Shown: piece by piece, positions 36,801 through 47,906 of the stretch | Layout of the letters: every line of letters begins with the position of its first letter | Numbering within the stretch: position 1 is the first letter of the stretch | DNA from: Udeniomyces pyricola | Lineage: Eukaryota > Basidiomycota > Tremellomycetes > Cystofilobasidiales > Mrakiaceae | DNA length: 64,000 bases | Reading direction: 5' to 3' | Assembly: GCA_039545295.1 (NCBI GenBank) | Contig: BCIK01000001.1 | Coordinates: forward strand, 806,001 to 870,000 | The notes under the pieces: generated by a model | The model's database searches: none | Told to the model about the DNA's origin: nothing | Seen by the model: the letters and a program-made list of their open reading frames with translations, nothing else | Position numbers and translations under genes: made by a program

Positions 36801-37004
36801 TTTTTTGCCCACTTTCTGCCTTGCGTCTTCCATTTCTTTCTTCCTGTGTTTCTTACATGCACAAAAAAAACCTGTTTGCGTTGGCGTGCGTACCACTCGG
36901 ATTCGAATCGAAACCAATTCAAATTTGTCGGTCGTTCATCCGTCCATCCATTCGTAGACTACACCCAATGGTTGGACCAGACGTTTGGAGAACTTAGCAT
37001 CTAA
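33834..37004 (+). CDS. RPC34: RNA polymerase III subunit Rpc34/RPC6 with large charged insertion
   Basis: Exons: 33834-33878, 33978-34064, 34219-34292, 34440-34761, 34915-35465, 35564-36417, 36598-36705, 36958-37004; 695 aa, about twice the usual ~320. Rpc34 is part of the Rpc82/34/31 initiation subcomplex that opens DNA and contacts TFIIIB. Seen: first winged helix (DITREFPNTPLADISATINK), NLIRTLDMGQSGVRWQAI, second winged helix (IKAAGNEGLWTRLIRTQTGL, LESRNEIKVVKSVKHTTKK), third winged helix (AAQIVTWIRKAQITPTVL, LLDVLIYDGEIQ), and the C-terminal Fe-S-type module PCGRCPVFTFC...NPDGCGYYTQWL with four Cys. Between YDGEIQALPA (~residue 242) and the return AGALVYRALRPEKISLG (~634) sits a ~390-residue Lys/Arg/Glu/Asp/Ser-rich block. 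The frame is open through both sides with matching splice phases, so the insertion is in the mature ORF. Confidence 0.92.
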
Positions 37005-38057
37005 GCCCCAATCAAAAGAAGACAAGAAAGGAAGGAAAACCACTTGCCAAAGTCCCAATAGCGTCTGGATCTCTTGGTAGTACTGTCGTAGTCGTTGGAG
37101 CATAGGCCACTTTCTTTGTCTTTTATTATTATTCTTCTGTTGCTGTCTGCGGTGAGTAGATGAGATGGAGAAGTGAGGAAGTGGAGGAAAGTGGGAGATG
37201 CACGGTCGATGCAGCTGGAATCGGCCGATCATAGTACTGGGCTGAAGAGATAGCGCATATTGTCGATTCATTTGGAAAAAAAAAATTGTCCAGGCCTCTG
37301 TCACGTAACGATGACATGTGTGCCCACGACACTGGAAAGACGGTTATGAGCCGAAGCATCTTAGAGCCCAGCGAGACAAAAAAAAAACAAAAAAACGCGC
37401 AAGTCATGGAAGATAGGATAGACAGGAAATACGTCAGAAGTAAGACATCTAGAAACGCGTGCACGAGCGTAACGTAACCTCAGTTTGGCCGAGTCCGAGA
37501 TCCGAAATCCGACGCGCTTCTTGCGTTTTGAAAGTTCATGGTCAGCATGAACCCGCACTCAGAGAGGAGACGATCGAAGCGATAGAACCCATCTTGAATA
37601 TCGCCGTTCGTCAGCTCGCAGAGAGACCTGCGTTCCCGGGAGAGGATGATGGCCAAGTAAGAGAAGAAGTACGAGCGGCAACAGAAAGCTATGGACTAGA
37701 AGAGGTGCGATTTCATCCGAATCTTTCCGTGCCCGTCGCTCACAGTGTCCCGATGCAGCTCCATCAGATCCTTCCGGGAGGATATTGACCTCAGCTTTCT
37801 CTGCATATGCCCGTGTGACGCGGGTGATGGCTTGGTCATCCCATTGTGTTCGCGGAGGCCATTTGACGTACGTGCGTGGACATCGATCCTCACAAAAACA
37901 GCAGCGATATCCCATATATACAATATCTATATCTATGTACAGCATTCAACCTTCCGGCTTACAAGTCCCGTTAAGCTTCGATATCAGAAAACCTAGGCAT
38001 TGAGACAAACGTTTTCCTTCAGAAAGCGGAAGGAAAAAAGGACAGAGAAAAGAAAAG

Positions 38058-38124
<67 letters not shown>

Positions 38125-38302
38125 GAACAGAAAGAAGAGAACAAGAAGACTTGTACGTTGAGTCCGTGTCGGAACAAGCTTAGTAGTCCTGCAATCTCCA
38201 GCATGTATCTTGATTCCGCTTGACCTACAAAGTCTGTTGAAGTGAGTTGATGTGTGTGTGTGTGTGTGTTATTTTATTTTTTCGCTTCCATTTATTCTTC
38301 CT
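37005..38302. other. Convergent spacer, RPC34 / metallophosphatase, with long A tract
   Basis: About 1.3 kb between stop codons. I found no supportable gene. Open frames of ~110-130 codons occur on both strands at 37459-37945 but have no recognisable motif and no good start context. A 66-base A run lies at 38058-38123 and (TG)n at about 38251-38269. Confidence 0.5.
38058..38123 (+). repeat. 66-base poly-A tract
   Basis: An uninterrupted A run preceded by A-rich DNA. It lies 3' of the minus-strand metallophosphatase, so in that transcript it would be U-rich. No retroelement remnant was seen next to it. The length is likely to be assembly-dependent. Confidence 0.95.
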
Positions 38303-41300
38303 CTAGTTCCAGTATTTCTGGGCATAGGAACCCCACATGCGGTCTGAAGAGCGGCGCGGCGATGGAGGCATCGCGTATCATCCAAGTGAGCGCAAGCGTC
38401 AAGGAAGATTGACGTAGGGTCGCACGATCGCGTCAGGAAGAAGAAAAAAAAAATCCCAAATCGTTTTGAGGGCCGTTCGATCGAAAGGAAGAAAAGAAGG
38501 GTATCAAGATACCAAACAATAACAACAAGAGGATGAGAAAGAGACGAAGGGAATCAGTTTCTTGAGTTTGGAATGAGTGTTGCCCGAGAAGGATTCGAAA
38601 AGAAAACGAAGAAAGGAGGAAGATAACAAAGAAAGAAGAGAGAGAGAAAAAGAATAGAGATGCAAAAGAGACGGATCTGACGTACCCGTTCGGAAGCCTT
38701 GGGTCGTGTTGGCGGCGGGACCGTACGTCTTGGCGTCGGACGCAGTGAGGTTCGTTGTTGGATCCAAGGCGTTCACCAAGGGTACGATGTACGATGCACT
38801 ACAGCCGCGTCGTATCATCAACCCCCCATCGAAGAAGGTCAAGAGGATGGATGCAAGATGGAAAAAAGGAGAGGGAGAAAATGACACAAGGCGGTAGTTT
38901 AGTGCGTCTATATAGATGTGTGGATCTGGATCTTGATGGCCAGGTCAGGGCGGAGTGAACTTGGTTCGCAGAGTGAAACGTACAAAAAGTCGAGGAAGAC
39001 GAGGTCGACGGGATCATCGTCGGCAAGACCGGAAGGGACGGCCGTGGAGATGTAAGTTGGCGTGTCGCTAGAGTAAGGGATGGGCGAGTGGAGGGTGTCG
39101 TCGCCTTCACCGGGACAAGTATCGCTGGTCGCATCGAAGGGAACGAGGGGTAGAGTTGAGCGGACAGTAAAAGGGTAAGATGTGGTGAACGACATGTTAG
39201 CTGAGTTGATTGAGCGGGTCGATCAATAGATTCGGAAAGAACACGTCCGAAAGTTTGATCATGTGGCTCGTTTTGAAACGAAGCACGACAAGAAGAGGTC
39301 AAAGGAGACATCAAAAAAATCCCCCCCTTTCCATCCTTGTCCATCGCAAGAGATGTATCCAGAAGGGAGATCGAAGATCTGCGGTCTTTCGCAGGGCGTG
39401 AGAGTCACAAGACTCACGAAGTGACGTAACCAAGAGTCAGTGCGGACCGCGCAGAGAGGTCTCGCTTGGCCGGATCTTGAAGTTCAGCTTTCCTTCGGAC
39501 ATGGTTCTCCCACGCAAGTCTGAGTGAGGTCGAAGTATTTGAGTCAAAGAATTAACAAGCATGAAACAAAACGAAAGAGAATCAACGGCGAATGTTGTCA
39601 GTCAGCTTGCTGTTCCAACTCGTGCAATCAAGAAGTGACGACAACAAAAATAAGCGGCGCAATGATGAGCAGTGCTACTGATACTGACCGTTGCGAGCGT
39701 TTGAACGGGTCTTCGTCCCTCTCAATGAGGCTTCGTCTTTGAGAAGAGTACGAGTTGAGGCCGGCAAGAATTTGGCTGGCGATGCGGAAGGGGAGCACAA
39801 AGTATTGGAAACCATCCGTGAAGGGTGAGACGATATAATTGTCGTTCACGAGGAACGGTCCTTGGTAGACTGCGGAAGGGGTGAGTCAAAACGGTCAAAC
39901 AATGAAATAGATCGATCCGGGTAATGGTCAGAATTGAGTGGCAAGATTAGTAGGGATATTGGAGGGAAGGAGGAGTTTACCGTCGTAACGCTGCGACCCA
40001 GAGTTGATGATGATGATCTTAGAGTTGTTGCTTCGATTCTCGTCGACGATCTAAGATTTGTACCGAGACCGGATGTTAATGCAAAGTCGCGGGTGACTAC
40101 AATTGATAGAGGCTCACTCACGACGTTGGGCAAAACATCGGTCGACAAGAAGGTGAGCATCGAGTCGTTTGCACCGTAGGGCGATCGGTCGAGGTAGTAA
40201 TCTCGAGGAGCCGTGCCAAGAGCTATGAGTGGACAAAAGATAGACGGGGACGCAAAGAAAAGGGGGAATTAGAGAGATCGTCGGAGTGATACGATAGTGA
40301 TTAGAATGTCACGAACTACTCGAAATGTTGAGATACTGGACGACGGCTTGCATTTGCGCCGTCACTGTATCGAAACAGAAAGGGAAACATCAAGGAGAAG
40401 TCCACAAACACCATCAGTCACTGGATAATTCATTGCGGAATGGCATGACGTTACATCGCAAATGCTCACAGTTGACACCCTGCACGGTATCAAACACTTG
40501 TCCAGGTCATTTAGTGTGGAACGCGTACGAGTTTCGATTGGCATCCTATGAGAAATAGACGTTGAGAAAAATCGGTGAGGAGAATGATTACAGCTTTACT
40601 TCGTTCTTGTTTTGAGGTCATGAAGCACAACGGAGCGTACAATGTATCGACCTGAGAGATGACAGTCGTGTCAAATATCAAGAGGACATGTGATTAGCAT
40701 CATCGTGCATGTATCACCTAGAAACAGTTACTCGGCGTGAGACATACGAGTGATATTGAAACCCTCGGTGGTATTGGCCGTTGGTAGATTGGAACTCATG
40801 AAGCCAACGGTTTCCATGTATCGACCGCTCTCAAGACTCATGGAGCTAGTTAAACAAATCGAAAAATGCGAAAAACATTGTCAATCACGAAGCTGAAGCA
40901 CCATTCCCGACTGCTACGGCCTTGTGAACTCACCGAGAGTCTAGCATCGTGCAATCTCGAATGTGCGTATGTCCTCCAAAGATGAAAACGGGTACGTTGG
41001 GGTGGATGGATCGGATCTTATCGAGAGCCAAGTGAAAGTCGGAGTCGGACCCTCGAACTGGCATCTGTGACGCAAACGAAAGAACGAAGTACAACGGAAG
41101 AGGGGGGGGGGGAGGTTCTGATGAGAATCTGATCCAGCTAGACCCAACTACCAGTACCGATGAGCAAGGAACTGACGTGGCCGGCAAGGATGAAGAAGTC
41201 AGGCTCTTCCTCGATAGCGTTGAGGAACCACGTTTCATTGACCATAGCGGATGGTGCTTGAACTGTCGCTCCCGACGATGCGCCAGTGAAGTCAAAGAGG

Positions 41301-42780
41301 ATGCCAAAGGCCGTGACTTTGCGACCTTTACGAGTTGTGAATTTGACGAAGCGGGAGTCGGTTGTGTTGGCGGGCGAGCCAACAGGAATGCTGCAGATGG
41401 TACGATCAGGGAATAAACCACATCAGGAGTGTGAAAGAGGCAAGCGATAGGTACCAAAGATACGATAATGATAAAACCTGGCGCTTACGAAACGTTCTTG
41501 CCATCTTGCTCGACGGTGATGTTGGCGTTGGATGAGAGGTACCTGACCGCGACGAGAATGAAATTGAGTACCGAGCTTGTGGGAAGACCCGATACTAGAC
41601 TGCCTTCTTGTATTCCTGCCATTGCCGGTCGTTACTTCTCGCCTCAATCTATAAGCTCACCTTCCGTTCCAAGCTGGTGCAAAGTCCTGCAAGCAGTGGG
41701 AAGAGGACTCTAGATCAATCAAAGGCTTACATCATGACCATATGTCAACCAGGCCAAGCAAGCTCACCTCGTGCACCGATTTCGTGACCTCGTAGATGTA
41801 AAGCTAAACCAAAGAATGACACAAGCGGACATGGTATGATATGGCTGTGGTCAGCCCCTACCGCCGCACAACGCTCCCTCGGTTGTAAATTGTGACTGAC
41901 CTCATGGTTCCCGATTGCAAGCACATCATAAGGAACCTGCTTGAAGATCTGATTGGATCGAACGGCATCGACTTCGCCGAATTCCTGTACGCCCGCGTCG
42001 GAGAGACCATTGCCGTCGTGAAGATCTCCACTATCGATCAACAGGAGATCCACGTCCTTCTCGACGGCAATTTCCTTCATGTGCGTCACGAAGCTGAGGA
42101 AGTCCCCGAAATCGGCCGAGTAGTTGGGATCGGGGTACGAGGCTTTTTGATGTCCAACGAGCCCTAATACGACGGAACACACAACGAGCCAGGGAGACAG
42201 CGCGAGGTTACGTCATTTGATGGTTAGCTACGAGCTACATGAGGACACTTGCTTGTCAGATAGTACCAGACGAAGAGAGGTAAAAGAACTTGCGGTACGC
42301 ACATCCATGAGAATCGGTTGTACTGATGAAATTGACGTCTGACCATTCGAGCTCTCTGACAAGTCGGCACACGAAAACACAGATGTCCCACAGCATGCAC
42401 GTGGTCGAAAGTCACAACTTGAATCAGCTATCAGAATTGTTGAGCATCATTCGTGAAACGGAAAACGGGGCAATTCCTATACGTGTCCAAGGGCTCACCG
42501 GGTGGGATACGCGAGGGCTGGACAGTACGCGCAGAGATCATTTGCAGACAAGGAACTCAGTAAATCAGTTATCTCCTCAGGGTCGGTCAGTCAGATCTGA
42601 AACGAAGGCTGATGGTACCATGGTAATTCGTTTGATCCGGACTGAGTACTGACCTTCGGTTGACCCCGGCTGGATTCGTTTGGTGTAGAGATGATGACCG
42701 TGTCCTGGATCACAAGCGTAACATGTCGAGACTCCAATCAAAAGCCCAAGAGCCAAGGCAGTCGAGGATAGTGGTACCAT
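38303..42780 (-). CDS. Secreted calcineurin-like metallophosphatase (YHR202W type), with in-frame TGA
   Basis: Nineteen exons: 42780-42654, 42353-42303, 42163-41901, 41803-41768, 41686-41661, 41542-41489, 41390-41177, 41064-40934, 40845-40748, 40651-40641, 40545-40470, 40364-40317, 40222-40122, 40050-39981, 39869-39689, 39519-39418, 39124-38984, 38798-38686, 38343-38303; 627 codons. Seen: signal peptide ([14 protein letters not shown]), then metallophosphatase motifs [23 protein letters not shown] and FGGHTH, and a 5'-nucleotidase-like C-terminal part: [62 protein letters not shown], and final [10 protein letters not shown]. The order fits the uncharacterised fungal YHR202W/5'-nucleotidase-like family. 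Oddity: codon 350 in exon 11 (40509-40507) is TGA between SYAFHTK and [12 protein letters not shown], both sides matching the family in one frame. It could be a nonsense mutation, a read-through site or a sequence error. Skipping exon 11 from the phase-0 donor at 40640 to an acceptor inside it would also restore an ORF. Confidence 0.82.
40507..40509 (-). other. In-frame TGA inside a conserved stretch of the metallophosphatase
   Basis: The minus-strand context is AAA TGA CCT. No GT donor upstream in this exon joins in phase to an acceptor beyond it, so ordinary splicing of the family-conserved sequence cannot remove the stop. The next base is C, as in several leaky UGA-C contexts known in fungi. 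Confidence 0.7.
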
Positions 42781-43498
42781 CGTGCCTGAATATATCTAGT
42801 GTGTTGGTGATGGATAAGGACGTGATGGATGTTGTGAAGCTACTGCAGATAATCGATCAGCGACTGACAAACGGATCCTTTAGTTGCAGGGTCACAAATA
42901 TAGGCGAAAGAGCTTTGTAATTTGTACCCACGTTGTTCACACATACGGCGATGACGTCGAACTTTGGGCCGGATATAGATTTTCGACGTTCGACGGACAG
43001 ATCCGAGGAACCCATCGATTTTGATCATCTTGATCGGTTAACGATTCGATAAGGGAAATCGAAACGTTGCAAGCCGACACGGCCGACACTCGACACCCTG
43101 CACCCGACCAGCCAACGTTTCAACACGCGACATGCGACATCGGAACGTTCACGGTTAGTATCCGGTGGGCATATTCGATTCGTGGGAGCGATATTCGATA
43201 TTCACCTTGCATCGAATATCGAACGAACATCAACGCACTGGCCTGCACCATCTCTCAGTATCAGGCCGAAGGGACTGGACATACAGAACATCGTGCCGGG
43301 TGAAGCTCAGTAAGCGACTCTCATTGTTCGGAGATGGAATGGTGATATGATCGATTCTTGAAGTGACAAGTGAAGCATAGTTCCAGCGATCAGTAGGCTC
43401 AGCCAGGTCCAGCGTTCAGGCAAAACACTCAAAGGGTTCGCTTCTATCGTATTGTTTGTCATAAGCAATCATATAATCAAGTGTGGGGATGAAATGCT
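42781..43498. promoter_or_regulatory. Spacer upstream of the metallophosphatase and 3' of eS1
   Basis: About 720 bases without a supportable gene. Repeated GACACGCGACATGCGACA-like short motifs lie at 43078-43140, and a perfect inverted repeat lies near 43195-43223. Confidence 0.5.
43195..43223. repeat. Perfect 10-base inverted repeat with 9-base loop
   Basis: TTCGATATTC at 43195-43204 is matched by GAATATCGAA at 43214-43223. A further ATATTCGAT copy lies just upstream (about 43171). It could be a palindromic factor-binding site or a hairpin; nothing identifies the factor. Confidence 0.7.
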
Positions 43499-45456
43499 TT
43501 AGACAGAGTTAAGGATCTCGGGCTCCTTGAACTCTCCGGCGGCGATCTTCTTGCCGGTCTCGTCCTCTCCGATGGCGTGAGCCTCGAGGAGCTTCGAGGG
43601 GTCGTACTTGGGCGCCTTGAGGACTGGGTGCGGCAGATGACGAGTGTGAGAGGGTCAGCATGAGAAGCAAGAGCAAAAGACAAGGGAGTAAAGGAGAAGG
43701 GGGAAAAAGGAAGACGTACTCTTGCACTTCCTGACGAGGACGTTGGCCAAGGGGTAGATACCTCGGGAAGCCTTCTCAATCTCTCGACCCATAGCCTCAG
43801 GGACGAACTTCTGGACGAGCTCCTTGAGGTCACCGGCGGCGGCCTCTCGGGACATGATCTCGATCATTCGCTTCCTGATCTCTCGGATCTGGGACGACTG
43901 GGCGTAGGTGGTCTTCTTGATCTGACCCTGTCGCTTCTTGGTGAAACCAATGGCGAAGAGTCGGACGAGGTAACCGTCGGTGGTCTTGACGTCAACGTGA
44001 GCCTCGATCAAAGACTGCCACTTCTTGACGAGCGATCGAAGCTTGTCCGAAGTGATGTCCATCTGAAAGGAGGGAAGAGGCGAAAGTAAGATTAGCACAA
44101 GGCTCTACAATCCAGTGCGTTGCTACCAAGGACTATAAGGGTAAGGGGGAAGGAACGTACGCCGTGGAAGTTGGTGAGGCAGCTCTTGCCAGAGACCTCG
44201 TCAACACGGAGCTTGATCTTTCGGAAAGCCTGCTCCTCGTCCTTGTTGAGGTCAGCGAGCGAGAGCTCAAGGATTCGACCCTTAAGGGAGTCGGCCGAGT
44301 TCTCTGTTAGAATCGAGTGAGAAGAGATGACAGATCAGAAGACTGCATCTGAAGCATACAAAAATCGGGAACAAAGTTTGGGAAGAAGCAGACACGTACT
44401 GAGTCCCTGAGATCGGTTGACAAGGGTCTTGCCGACGTTCTTGACCTCGAACATCGAGGGGGCCTTGATGTCGAACCAATCTTGAGTCAAAAATCATCAT
44501 AAGCGCGAAGAGTGCAAGAGGAAGTAAGGAGGGCAGAGGGTTGGTTTGACGTGTGATGTTAGCATTGTGTGTCTCGACTCGATTTTCCTGGGTGACTAGG
44601 TTACTGCATATACGTTCAAGTCGCAAGGTTCGGTTCAAAAGAGCTAGATCACTTACCCTTTCGGGTGAAGGGGTCAACGACCTTCTTCTTGATACCTTTC
44701 TTGCCTTTCGAAAGACGCTTGTTCTGTCATGAGGAAAGAGCGAGAGGGACGCAAGGTGGTAGGGGAAAAGCAAGGGAACAACGCGAAGAGGCGCAAGGTA
44801 GAAAGAAAGGGAGAAGCCAGCGTGATGAGCGAATGATCGGACAAGACGGTTGGAGACATCCGGCAGGATGTGGTGGGTCAAGGATGTGGCAGGAAGGGGG
44901 AGTAGGCAAGGGATGGAAGCAGCAGCAAGGGTGGCGATTGTGATATTGCGAGGGGAGCGAGACGAGGACAAAAAGGTGGAGCAGGGGGCGACGCAGATTC
45001 TGCTCGAAGACCTGGCTGGCCGAGAGGGCGTTTTGTCTGCTTCTTCTCCTTCGTCTGTTTTTACTCGTCTCGAGCTCATCGGACCCATGCCCAATGCTCG
45101 TTGAGTGACTCGGAGGACCATGACAGAACGAGCGTGCGTAGAGCAAGTTCGGGCGACGAGAGGAAGTGGAAAAGTCGCGAAGCCGCTTTTTTGAGTTGGG
45201 TGGAGAAGGGTCGGTTCGTCGAAGCGGTAGGGGTGTCGAGGGGTTCGTGAACAGTGGGGTTCTTTTTTTTTCTCGTCGTATGGTTGGACAGAGGGTAGAA
45301 TCTTGTTGCCAAGCGGCGGATTGCAGAAGAGCTGATATAGGTAGGGATGGGATAGGTCGAGGTGTGTGTGTCGCAATTTGTCGAGAGAAGAGAAAGGGGG
45401 GGAGGGAAGGGAGGGAAAGCAAGCGAAGCAAATCTATGTACCTTGCCGACAGCCAT
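43499..45456 (-). CDS. RPS1: 40S ribosomal protein eS1 (S3a)
   Basis: Exons: 45456-45442, 44723-44657, 44480-44400, 44303-44161, 44062-43720, 43623-43499; 257 aa, the usual length. A structural protein of the 40S subunit near the mRNA exit site. Seen: [135 protein letters not shown] and [17 protein letters not shown]. The first exon holds only five codons and is followed by a 718-base intron, a common arrangement in fungal ribosomal protein genes. Strong codon preference (GTC, CTC, AAG, GGC) fits high expression. I looked for a C/D snoRNA in intron 1 and saw no convincing boxes. Confidence 0.97.
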
Positions 45457-45982
45457 GCTATGGTAGATGAAGAAGAAGAAGAAGGAGGAAGAGGGTCTGT
45501 CAGCTAAGGGAAGGGGCCAAGCCAGGGCGAGCTTAGGGCAGGGAAATGAACCGACTTCAAAGGATGAGGGGGAAGAGAGGACTCAGAGGAAGGAGGGGAT
45601 TTTTCGCTTGCTCTCCCAAGGCGAGCTCCCTCGTCTTGCCTTGCCTCGTCGCCTCCAGTGTGGGCTTCTTCCGCCTTCGCTCTCGGCTGTGCCAGAGCTC
45701 GCCCAGCCGAACCTCCTCCTTCTTCGCCTTGTTCTTCTTTCGTTCGCTCGCCCGCTCACTCGCTCGCTCCGACCCTAGTTGTCGGTCGGTCGGTCGATCG
45801 ATTCAATACACCTCATCGGACCCCCCCCCCCCCCCTTCGACCCTCTACTGCAACATTACACATCACCCCTTCCCATCCATCCCTGCCCCCATATCCACGT
45901 CATCTCTATCCGTTCATACACCTTCTCCCGCTGGTCCCTAATATACGTACATATATATATATATATTATATGTATATCCACC
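45457..45982. promoter_or_regulatory. Divergent promoter, eS1 / ATG10
   Basis: 526 bases between start codons. It is polypyrimidine-rich on the plus strand with (CGGT)n at about 45781-45796, a C run at 45829-45841 and (AT)n at about 45952-45966. No rpL/rpS promoter motif can be named with confidence. Confidence 0.5.
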
Positions 45983-47382
45983 ATGACATCCACCATCTCT
46001 CCTTCTAGGTCGCCACCCCCCTTTCCAACTCACGCGTCCTTTCTCGATGCCGCCCAACGCTTCATCGCCTCCCAATCCTCCCACCATTCCCCTTCTTCCG
46101 CTCCATCACCTCACCTCTCCTCATCTCACCATGACCGATCGCGTTGGTATATCGCTCACTACCCCGTTCGTACAACTGATACAAATGAATATTTTTTTTT
46201 GGTTTAAACTGTGCTTGCTATCTGAGCTTCTGTCGCCCTCTCCATCACCTCCATCATCTCTCTCTCTCGTCCTGTGTCTTGTGCCTCCGTGACGCTAGAA
46301 CCAATCGATTCGAGCGAGCCACCTGAAACGAACCATTCTCTATCCATCTCGACGCGTCCCTACCCATCCAACCTCCTCCCATCACCATCCACCATCCCTC
46401 TCAGATGAAGACGATGGCGATGACGACGACGACACCCACGACAATGTCGCCTTTCACGAGGCGTCCGATCCATCAACGCTAACCCCACCCGTCGTGCCCC
46501 AAGAATCCGACCTGGTGACGATTCATCTGACACACCACATTGTGTGGTCACCAACGTATCAAGCTCCCCAGTTCCTTCTCGAAGCGTCATTGAGGGGTTG
46601 GTTCGACTTTTCCCCTCTCCTATCCCTTCACAGTCTATCTGGCCTTGTCAACAGTTGCATGTCTTCCTCGGTTCCGATGAGAGACACCCTTGAGCTGACG
46701 TTCATGCTGCCATTTTCCTCTTCGTTTCCGACAAACGCTGATGATTCTCTTTGAACCTGAACGGATCTTGAATCTCACTTACTACCGACTCGACCGGTAT
46801 ACTGTCATCCCATGCTGCTCGTCACTGCTGCGCGTATGCTGCTTCGATTCACGCTCTTCTCGGATGTGCTATCGGGCTCACTTCATCTTGATCTTTATCG
46901 GACCAATGTTCTCTTCAAACCCCATTCAACTGTGTGTGTGTGTGGGATGGATACAAATATTCGTCTTTCCGATCCTGATCGATCTTGCAGGCAAGCCGTT
47001 CACCCTTCCGGATCTTTTCTCCCATGGTCTGCTTCACCTCCCAAACCACCCTTCATCATCAACTCCAGCTCTCTCCTCATCTGTGATCCCTTTTGACCGG
47101 AGCTCTACCGCCCTTTCCTTGTCCAACGCCGGATCGTCTGATTCAGACGAAGCCATGGCCGAGTTCCCGCTACTCGCGCTGCAGGAGCATCCCTCGACGG
47201 CTGAGCCCATATGGGGCCTCCATCCGTGCCATGCAACCGAGGCCGTCGAGGAGGTTCTGTCGTACGAGGTCGGGCGGCGGCGGATGGAGGAAAGCAGGCA
47301 GGAAGGAGGGGAGTTGGGAGAGAGGTGGTTGGAGACGTGGCTTATGCTTGTGGGAACACTGATCGAATTGAGAGTGTCTTGA
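45983..47382 (+). CDS. ATG10: Autophagy E2-like enzyme Atg10
   Basis: Exons: 45983-46165, 46299-46596, 46991-47382; 290 aa. Atg10 conjugates Atg12 to Atg5. Seen: SFLDAAQRFIASQS near the N-terminus; RWYIAHYPNQSIRASHLKRT across the first junction (the W...YLxRT element); THHIVWSPTYQAPQFLLEAS (E2 beta strands); GKPFTLPDLFSH; and QEHPSTAEPIWGLHPC with the candidate catalytic Cys at residue 240, followed by HATEAVEEVL and a C-terminal helix. The junction at 46165 uses GTTCGT and was preferred over GTACAA at 46170, because only the former reads through the ASHLKRT exon in phase. The mid-region has an acidic low-complexity insertion and a Ser-rich loop. Start in good Kozak context (TCCACC). Intron 2 is long (394 bases). 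Confidence 0.85.
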
Positions 47383-47906
47383 GGGCTAGACGAGGGGAAT
47401 CAAGAGAAGGAGTACGTAGTGTGCTCCATTCCGTGCTTTCATTGGCCTGAGAGACGTCGAAGCAGAGACGCATATAGAAATGAATCGTACAATCATCGAG
47501 CTCTGATATCTGATCCTTGTCTTTGGGTAAACAGTTCTTTTCCTTGTCACGTATCCGATGCTTGTCTATTTCTCACTTGACCCGACTGGCAGGCTCCCCC
47601 NCCCCCCCCCCCTCCTTAGAAATGAGAGTCACAGAGAAATCGCATGTCATGAAATCCATTTGCTCAACACTTGCGGGGAGTTCCTATCTCTGCTGGGTTA
47701 TAGTCAGAAGGGGCAGAAAGATAGCCAGGGTCAGATAAGTGATGGGTCTGACGGACAAAATGTGTTAACAACACGCAGTGTCATCTTTTACCTTTCAGAA
47801 AGAAGAAGTACAACAAGAAAAAACATCGATGCATCAACTCATCATGAGCCGTACTATCCAGCATTTCGATCAGCCTTCTACGTTACATGCGATCCACCTA
47901 CTCGGC
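47383..47906. other. Convergent spacer, ATG10 / ERCC1, containing an ambiguous base
   Basis: 524 bases between stops. A C tract at about 47596-47612 contains the only N of the window (47601), so the tract length is uncertain. No gene was seen. Confidence 0.6.

Noticed and set aside
37484..37560. tRNA-like TTTGGCCGAGT followed by a possible arm pairing
   Set aside because: It resembles the D-arm of class II tRNAs, but no matching T-loop (GGTTCGA type) or acceptor stem could be found on either strand.
37459..37945. Overlapping open frames of 109 (+) and 128 (-) codons between RPC34 and the metallophosphatase
   Set aside because: No recognisable motif, no clear start context, and GT/AG signals did not extend either frame into a larger protein. 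They lie in a convergent spacer, so I treat them as chance.
44724..45441. Possible snoRNA in the 718-base first intron of eS1
   Set aside because: Ribosomal-protein introns often host snoRNAs, but I found no paired C (RUGAUGA) and D (CUGA) boxes with a terminal stem on the minus strand.
46170..46404. Alternative ATG10 first intron with donor GTACAA and acceptor at 46404
   Set aside because: It keeps phase, but deletes the exon encoding ASHLKRTILYP, the conserved Atg10 element; the GTTCGT donor with the 46298 acceptor retains it.
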